From: Pseudomonas fluorescens
Lineage (GTDB): Bacteria; Pseudomonadota; Gammaproteobacteria; Pseudomonadales; Pseudomonadaceae
Length of the DNA: 64,000 nucleotides
NCBI RefSeq assembly: GCF_902497775.2
Contig: NZ_OZ024668.1
Span: 3,766,326 to 3,830,325, forward strand
Direction of reading: 5' to 3'
The translations under genes were made by a program, and so were the position numbers. Below are positions 59,858-64,000 of the stretch, piece after piece. The notes under the pieces are model-generated. The model saw only the letters and a list, made by a program, of their open reading frames with translations. It had not been told where the DNA came from and did not search any database. Each line of letters opens with the position of its first letter. Position 1 is the stretch's first letter.

Positions 59858-61050
59858 TGCACTTCGGCGCCATTGGGCGCGTCCCGGGAGATCCGATCCT
59901 GGGGCTGATGGAGGCATACGCCAAGGACAGCAACCCGAACAAGTTCGACCTCGGTGTCGGCGTGTTCAAGGATGCCCAGGGACTGACGCCGATCCCGGCT
60001 GCGGTCAAGCAGGCCGAGCAGCGCTTGCTTGAGCAGCAGGCCAGCAAGAGCTACGTCGGTGGTCATGGCGATGCGGCCTTTGGCCGACTGATCAGCGAGC
60101 TGGTACTGGGCAGCGATTCGTCGCTGCTCAGCAACCAACGCGCTGGCGCCACCCAGACGCCAGGCGGCACTGGTGCCCTGCGCCTGGCGGCCGAGTTCAT
60201 CGAGCACTGCCTGCCGGGCCGCGGCATCTGGCTGAGCGACCCGACCTGGCCAATCCACGAAACCATCTTCGCTGGCGCTGGCCTCAAGGTCAGTCACTAC
60301 CCCTACGTCGGTGCAGACAACCGTCTGAACGTCGTCGGCATGCTGGCCGCCCTGGAAGCTGCGCCCAAGGGTGATGTGGTGCTGCTGCACGCCTGCTGCC
60401 ATAACCCGACCGGTTTCGACCTGAGCCAGGATGACTGGCGCGCCGTGCTCGAGGTGGTGCGCCGCCGCGAGCTGCTGGCGCTGATCGACTTCGCCTACCA
60501 GGGTTTTGGCGATGGCCTGGAAGAAGACGCCTGGGCGGTACGGCTGTTCGCTGCCGAACTGCCTGAGCTGCTGATCACCAGCTCCTGCTCGAAGAACTTC
60601 GGCCTCTACCGAGACCGCACCGGCGCCCTGCTGGTGTGCAGCCATGATGCCGAAAAGCTGCTGGATGTACGCAGCCAACTGGCCCTGCTGGCTCGCAACC
60701 TGTGGTCGACGCCACCGGATCATGGTGCGGCGGTGGTTGCGCAGATCCTCGGTGACACCGACCTCAAGCGCCTGTGGGTCGAAGAAGTCGATGCCATGCG
60801 CCAGCGCATCGCCGAGCTGCGGGTCGGCCTGGTCGAGGCCTTGGCACCCCACGGCCTGAGCGAGCGTTTCGCGCATATCGCCGAGCAACGCGGGATGTTC
60901 TCCTACACCGGTTTGTCGCCGGAGCAGGTCAAGCAACTGCGTGAACGCCATAGCGTGTATATGGTCGGCACTGGCCGGGCAAACATCGCTGGGGCGGATG
61001 CGGCACGCCTTGAAGCACTGGCTGCAGCCATCGCCGACGTCTGTCGCTGA
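59857..61050 (+). CDS. phhC: Aromatic amino acid aminotransferase PhhC
   Basis: A 397-residue class-I PLP aminotransferase that removes the amino group from tyrosine to yield 4-hydroxyphenylpyruvate. The family motifs HACCHNPTGFDLSQDDW, LIDFAYQGFGDGLEEDA, the PLP-lysine block SSCSKNFGLYRDRTGALLV and GRANIAGADA are present. The start overlaps the phhB stop (TAATG), so translation is coupled. A REP pair follows. Confidence 0.95.
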   Translation: MHFGAIGRVPGDPILGLMEAYAKDSNPNKFDLGVGVFKDAQGLTPIPAAVKQAEQRLLEQQASKSYVGGHGDAAFGRLISELVLGSDSSLLSNQRAGATQTPGGTGALRLAAEFIEHCLPGRGIWLSDPTWPIHETIFAGAGLKVSHYPYVGADNRLNVVGMLAALEAAPKGDVVLLHACCHNPTGFDLSQDDWRAVLEVVRRRELLALIDFAYQGFGDGLEEDAWAVRLFAAELPELLITSSCSKNFGLYRDRTGALLVCSHDAEKLLDVRSQLALLARNLWSTPPDHGAAVVAQILGDTDLKRLWVEEVDAMRQRIAELRVGLVEALAPHGLSERFAHIAEQRGMFSYTGLSPEQVKQLRERHSVYMVGTGRANIAGADAARLEALAAAIADVCR

Positions 61051-61052
61051 AG

Positions 61053-61118
61053 CCATCGCGGTCAAGCCCGCTCCTACAGATTGCTAGCGTCTGCGGGAGC
61101 GGGCTTGCCCCGCGATTC
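61053..61118. repeat. Paired REP element after phhC
   Basis: Two opposed REP units, 61054-61078 (ending GCCCGCTCCTACA) and 61092-61117 (GGGAGCGGGCTTGCCCCGCG), form a long hairpin immediately past the operon. Confidence 0.85.
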
Positions 61119-61245
61119 AGTTTGAAGGTCTACCACCAAGCAGGAAAATTCATACTGTCATTCAGACTCCTGTATCCTGCACTGGCTTTTACAAGCCCAT
61201 GCGCGCCTTGCGCAGCCTTTCCACACACTTGCGAGGAACGACGAG

Positions 61246-61374
61246 ATGCATGAAATCCCGAATCTTCCCTTCCCAAGCCTGAACCCAGAAGAGCAGACTC
61301 CTGCCACTCACAGCGCCGAACCAGCCCAGGCTGACCACGACGGCGACGAAACTTCCAGCGCCGACCAGGAATAA
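61246..61374 (+). CDS. Small acidic, Pro-rich ORF (42 residues)
   Basis: An ORF below 60 codons, starting at ATG 61246 with GAGGAACGACGAG before it and ending at TAA 61372. The peptide begins MHEIPNLPFPSLNPEEQTPA, is rich in Glu, Asp, Pro and Ala, and has no hydrophobic segment. Its third codon positions are mostly G or C and the ribosome binding site is good, which supports translation. Function unknown. Confidence 0.5.
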   Translation: MHEIPNLPFPSLNPEEQTPATHSAEPAQADHDGDETSSADQE

Positions 61375-61392
61375 TCGCGCAACGATCAGACT

Positions 61393-61441
61393 GTGTGAAA
61401 ACGGCTGATGCAGGGACCACCCCGTCAACACGTTTTCACAC
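61393..61441. repeat. 11-bp perfect inverted repeat before the MFS gene
   Basis: GTGTGAAAACG (61393-61403) and CGTTTTCACAC (61431-61441) flank 27 bases. The repeat lies 34 bases before the MFS start codon, where a regulator binding site or leader structure could act. Confidence 0.7.
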
Positions 61442-61474
61442 CGTCAAGAATTCCTCTTCTACGAAAGCCCGCAC

Positions 61475-62674
61475 ATGCCCGACTCACCGCGCTCCCTTGC
61501 GGTCACCCTGCAAGTCGTCTCCATCGTCCTGTTTACCTTCATCGGCTACCTGAACATCGGCATCCCCCTGGCCGTGCTGCCCGGCTATGTGCATAACGAC
61601 CTGGGGTTCGGCGCCGTGGTCGCGGGCCTGGTGATCAGCGTGCAGTACCTGGCCACCCTGCTCAGCCGCCCCTATGCCAGCCGTATCATCGATAACCAGG
61701 GCAGCAAGCGCGCTGTGCTGTATGGCCTGGCCGGCTGCGGTCTGAGCGGTGTATTCATGCTGCTGTCCGCCTGGCTGCAGCATGCGCCCTGGTTGAGCCT
61801 GACCAGCCTGCTGGTCGGCCGCCTGGTGCTCGGCAGCGCCGAAAGCCTGGTGGGTTCCGGCTCGATTGGCTGGGGTATTGGCCGTGTAGGAGCGCAGCAC
61901 ACCGCCAAGGTAATCTCGTGGAACGGCATCGCCAGCTATGGTGCGCTGGCCATTGGCGCACCGCTGGGCGTGGAGTTGGTACAACACTTTGGTTTGTGGA
62001 GCATGGGCGCCAGCATCCTATTGCTGTGCGTGCTGGGCCTGGCCCTAGCCTGGCAAAAAACCGCCGCACCGGTGGTTGCCGGCGAACGCTTGCCGTTTCT
62101 GCACGTACTTGGCCGGGTGTTCGGCCATGGCTCGGGGCTGGCCCTGGGCTCGATCGGCTTCGGCACCATCGCCACCTTCATCACCCTGTACTACGCCAGC
62201 CACAGCTGGAACAACGCCGCCCTGTGCCTGAGCCTGTTCGGCGCCTGCTTTATCGGCGCGCGCTTGCTGTTCGGCAACCTGATCAACCGCATTGGCGGTT
62301 ACCGGGTGGCCATTGCCTGTCTGTCTGTGGAAACCCTCGGCCTGCTGCTGCTCTGGCAAGCGCCAAGCGCCGAGCTGGCCCTGGCCGGTGCGGCGCTGAG
62401 CGGCTTTGGTTTCTCCTTGGTGTTTCCGGCCCTGGGAGTTGAAGCGGTCAATCTGGTTTCCGCTTCCAACCGCGGCGCGGCCGTGGGCGCCTACTCGCTG
62501 TTCATCGACCTGTCACTGGGTATCACCGGGCCATTGGCGGGTGCGATTGCCGCCGGATTCGGCTTTGCCTCGATCTTTGTCTTTGCCGCTGGCGCCTCGT
62601 TCTGCGGCCTGCTGCTGAGCCTGTACCTGTATCGCCAGGCCCGACTGCACCCACCAAAGCAGCTGTCTCAGTAA
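61475..62674 (+). CDS. MFS transporter, YhhS-like
   Basis: A 399-residue major facilitator protein with twelve predicted membrane helices, opening [23 protein letters not shown] and carrying the motif-A loop [20 protein letters not shown] between helices 2 and 3 and [12 protein letters not shown] in the second half. The pattern is that of YhhS/YfcJ-type exporters, but the substrate cannot be read. Its 3' end overlaps the arfB stop by seven bases on the opposite strand. Confidence 0.85.
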   Translation: MPDSPRSLAVTLQVVSIVLFTFIGYLNIGIPLAVLPGYVHNDLGFGAVVAGLVISVQYLATLLSRPYASRIIDNQGSKRAVLYGLAGCGLSGVFMLLSAWLQHAPWLSLTSLLVGRLVLGSAESLVGSGSIGWGIGRVGAQHTAKVISWNGIASYGALAIGAPLGVELVQHFGLWSMGASILLLCVLGLALAWQKTAAPVVAGERLPFLHVLGRVFGHGSGLALGSIGFGTIATFITLYYASHSWNNAALCLSLFGACFIGARLLFGNLINRIGGYRVAIACLSVETLGLLLLWQAPSAELALAGAALSGFGFSLVFPALGVEAVNLVSASNRGAAVGAYSLFIDLSLGITGPLAGAIAAGFGFASIFVFAAGASFCGLLLSLYLYRQARLHPPKQLSQ

Positions 62675-63081
62675 TCAATCTTGCCGCGCCCGGCCTTGAT
62701 CGCCCCACGCTTGCTCTTGGTGTCCAGGCGCCGGGTTTTCGAACCCAGGGTCGGACGGGTCGGGCGTCGCGCCTTTTCGACCTTGGTTGCAGCCAGGATC
62801 ATCTCTCGCAGGCGCTCCAAAGCATCGGCACGATTCTGCTCCTGGGTCCGATACTGCTGGGCCTTGATGATGATCACCCCGTCTCGGGTGATACGGCTGT
62901 CACGCAGGGCCAGCAAGCGCTCCTTGTAGAAGGCTGGCAACGACGAAGCCTGGGTGTCAAAACGCAGGTGCACAGCACTGGAGACCTTGTTGACGTTCTG
63001 CCCACCCGCGCCCTGGGCACGGATGGCGGTCAACTCAATCTCGTCGTCCGGTATCTGCACCGCGTCGGATAACTGCAACAT
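62668..63081 (-). CDS. arfB: Alternative ribosome-rescue peptidyl-tRNA hydrolase ArfB
   Basis: A 137-residue release-factor-like hydrolase that frees stalled ribosomes lacking a stop codon. The catalytic GGQ lies in [20 protein letters not shown], and the basic C-terminal tail ([20 protein letters not shown]) is the part that enters the empty mRNA channel. ATG 63081 is preferred; the in-frame GTG 63084 would add one residue. It is convergent with the MFS gene. Confidence 0.95.
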   Translation of the reverse strand: MLQLSDAVQIPDDEIELTAIRAQGAGGQNVNKVSSAVHLRFDTQASSLPAFYKERLLALRDSRITRDGVIIIKAQQYRTQEQNRADALERLREMILAATKVEKARRPTRPTLGSKTRRLDTKSKRGAIKAGRGKIDY

Positions 63082-63121
63082 CACACATCCTTAAAAGGAA
63101 ACACGCAGGCCGCTGCAGCGC

Positions 63122-63310
63122 TCAAGACACGTTGCCACTGCCTGCCTGCGCCCCCTGAAACAGCACTTGGGCCACACGCTGCACACAGTCCTGATCGCCT
63201 GGGTTCAACTGGCGAAACAAAATCAACAGATCGCTTTCAATATCGCTCAAGGCTTCGGCAGACACAGTGAAACTGTCCTTGAGGGGGGCGCAGCTTGCAT
63301 GCTCCGACAT
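63122..63310 (-). CDS. Small hypothetical protein
   Basis: A 62-residue soluble protein (MSEHASCAPLKDSFTVSAEA, then ILFRQLNPGDQDCVQRVAQV). ATG 63310 has AAGGA at correct spacing; the ATG two codons upstream is less well placed. The closing segment resembles the tail of Xre-type regulators (LNPGDQDCVQRV versus LAVPDQEVVHRIVGAM in the gene 100 bases upstream), suggesting a shared ancestry or a truncated derivative. Function unknown. Confidence 0.7.
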   Translation of the reverse strand: MSEHASCAPLKDSFTVSAEALSDIESDLLILFRQLNPGDQDCVQRVAQVLFQGAQAGSGNVS

Positions 63311-63412
63311 GATCATCCTTCCCTATCGAGAGTACGCATCGACAGTACGAGCAAACCTCTGCGGCCCAACTAGGACCGTTCCGAGAGCTTTGTAGGAAAT
63401 CTGAGTTTATGG

Positions 63413-63778
63413 CTATGAGCCACTATTTTTCACGTCATGCATGGCGCCGACGATTCTATGCACAACTTCCTGGTCAGGTACAGCCAACGACCGGTACTGG
63501 GCCAGCAAGCGTTGCTCCGGTTCGCTCAAGGAAGTGCCAGCATCGATGGCATGCACTCCGGTGATCACATAACGAACATCAACACCCGCCGCGGCTACCG
63601 CAGCAAGGTAAGCGGCGTCGGGATTGCGCTCACCTTTTTCGTAACTGCCCTGAGTATTGCGATTGACCCCACCAAGCCGGGCAAAATCATCCTGCCGCAG
63701 CCCCAGGCGAGTGCGCTCCTGGCGCAGTCGCTCTCCGCTCTCTACCGATCTCGGCGCGTCGGAAGCACAATTTTTCAA
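63413..63778 (-). CDS. XRE-family helix-turn-helix regulator
   Basis: A 121-residue DNA-binding protein. The Cro/CI-type helix-turn-helix spans residues about 15-70 (RLRQERTRLGLRQDDFARLG, RNTQGSYEKGERNPDAAYLA), followed by a short C-terminal segment (EPEQRLLAQYRSLAVPDQEV). The start is TTG 63778, since TGA lies immediately upstream in frame; an AGAGG is close by. It resembles small phage-like or plasmid-like repressors with a conserved ITGVHA stretch. The 222 bases to its right hold no other clear gene. Confidence 0.82.
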   Translation of the reverse strand: MKNCASDAPRSVESGERLRQERTRLGLRQDDFARLGGVNRNTQGSYEKGERNPDAAYLAAVAAAGVDVRYVITGVHAIDAGTSLSEPEQRLLAQYRSLAVPDQEVVHRIVGAMHDVKNSGS

Positions 63779-63955
63779 TCACCACCTCTTTACAAGAACG
63801 TTTTATTGGGCATAATCGGCACCCTGAAAACACAAACCCAGCCGCAGGGCACACTACCCATGCTGCTTAGAGCCGGGCAAGCGTAAGAAAAGCACATAAA
63901 TGCTGGCATTCGCATCGCCAAACGCTCAAACAATGCGTCAGAAATATCGTCACGG

Positions 63956-64000
63956 ATGACACAAAATCAGGGTTTGCCCCTGGTAACTGGCATGTTCGAG
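63956..64000 (+). CDS. Possible start of a gene running off the window
   Basis: An open frame from ATG 63956 reads MTQNQGLPLVTGMFE to the edge. The ribosome binding site is poor (CACGG). Too little is visible to say more; it may be a real 5' end or chance. Confidence 0.3.
   Translation, partial: MTQNQGLPLVTGMFE

Overview
The window is chromosomal DNA of a Pseudomonas, most likely of the P. putida / P. fluorescens lineage. Reasons: high G+C with shadow ORFs on the opposite strand of nearly every gene; REP units ending in the GGGCTTGCCCCGCGA core; the cheV-flgA-flgM-flgN-ycgR, bkd, aru/aot-argR and phh clusters; RsmA and AmrZ orthologues; and leaders carrying the AANAANAA motif read by Hfq/Crc. 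Nothing indicates a plasmid, phage or large island; almost all of it is core metabolism. Assignments rest on reading protein motifs and remembered relatives; no search was run.

Layout. 1-3.4 kb: flagellar and chemotaxis genes (cheV cut by the window edge, flgA behind a sigma-54 element, flgMN behind a sigma-28 element, a PilZ flagellar brake). 3.4-9.9 kb: an MFS transporter, a glutamine-synthetase-like enzyme, and a very large glycosyltransferase. 10-15.7 kb: bkdR and bkdA1-A2-B-lpdV, which oxidise the keto acids from valine, leucine and isoleucine. 15.7-24.3 kb: mixed genes (PAS-GGDEF cyclase, VioA-like sugar aminotransferase, LysR/GST/LLM oxidoreductase, cytochrome c, tRNA-Arg(CCT), phnN, amrZ) and a structured repeat.

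24.3-32.7 kb is the most distinctive block: FepBDG/FepC-type iron-chelate ABC transporter genes, an IclR regulator, a TonB-dependent receptor and an NtaA/DszA-type flavin monooxygenase. The two divergent promoter regions share an operator-like motif, suggesting one regulon that imports and oxidises an iron chelate or similar ligand. 32.7-40.7 kb: mgtE, three tandem tRNA-Arg(ACG), tRNA-Ser(GCT), rsmA, lysC, alaS, and a stand-alone lumazine synthase under an FMN riboswitch with a hairpin over its ribosome binding site.

40.7-53.6 kb: an unrecognised protein, then the arginine succinyltransferase operon (aruC-F-G-D-B-orf-E), its AraC-type regulator ArgR and the arginine/ornithine importer aotJQMP, with ArgR-type half-sites in front of aruC and aotJ. 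54-61 kb: acetyl-CoA synthetase, a small exported protein, and phhR with divergent phhABC (phenylalanine to tyrosine and onward transamination), with two TyrR/PhhR boxes between them. 61-64 kb: a 42-residue ORF, an MFS transporter, arfB, two small genes and possibly the start of another at the edge.

Together the catabolic genes (bkd, aru/aot, phh, acs, glutamine-synthetase-like) feed amino acids and amines into central metabolism, and several carry Hfq/Crc-type motifs just before their start codons.
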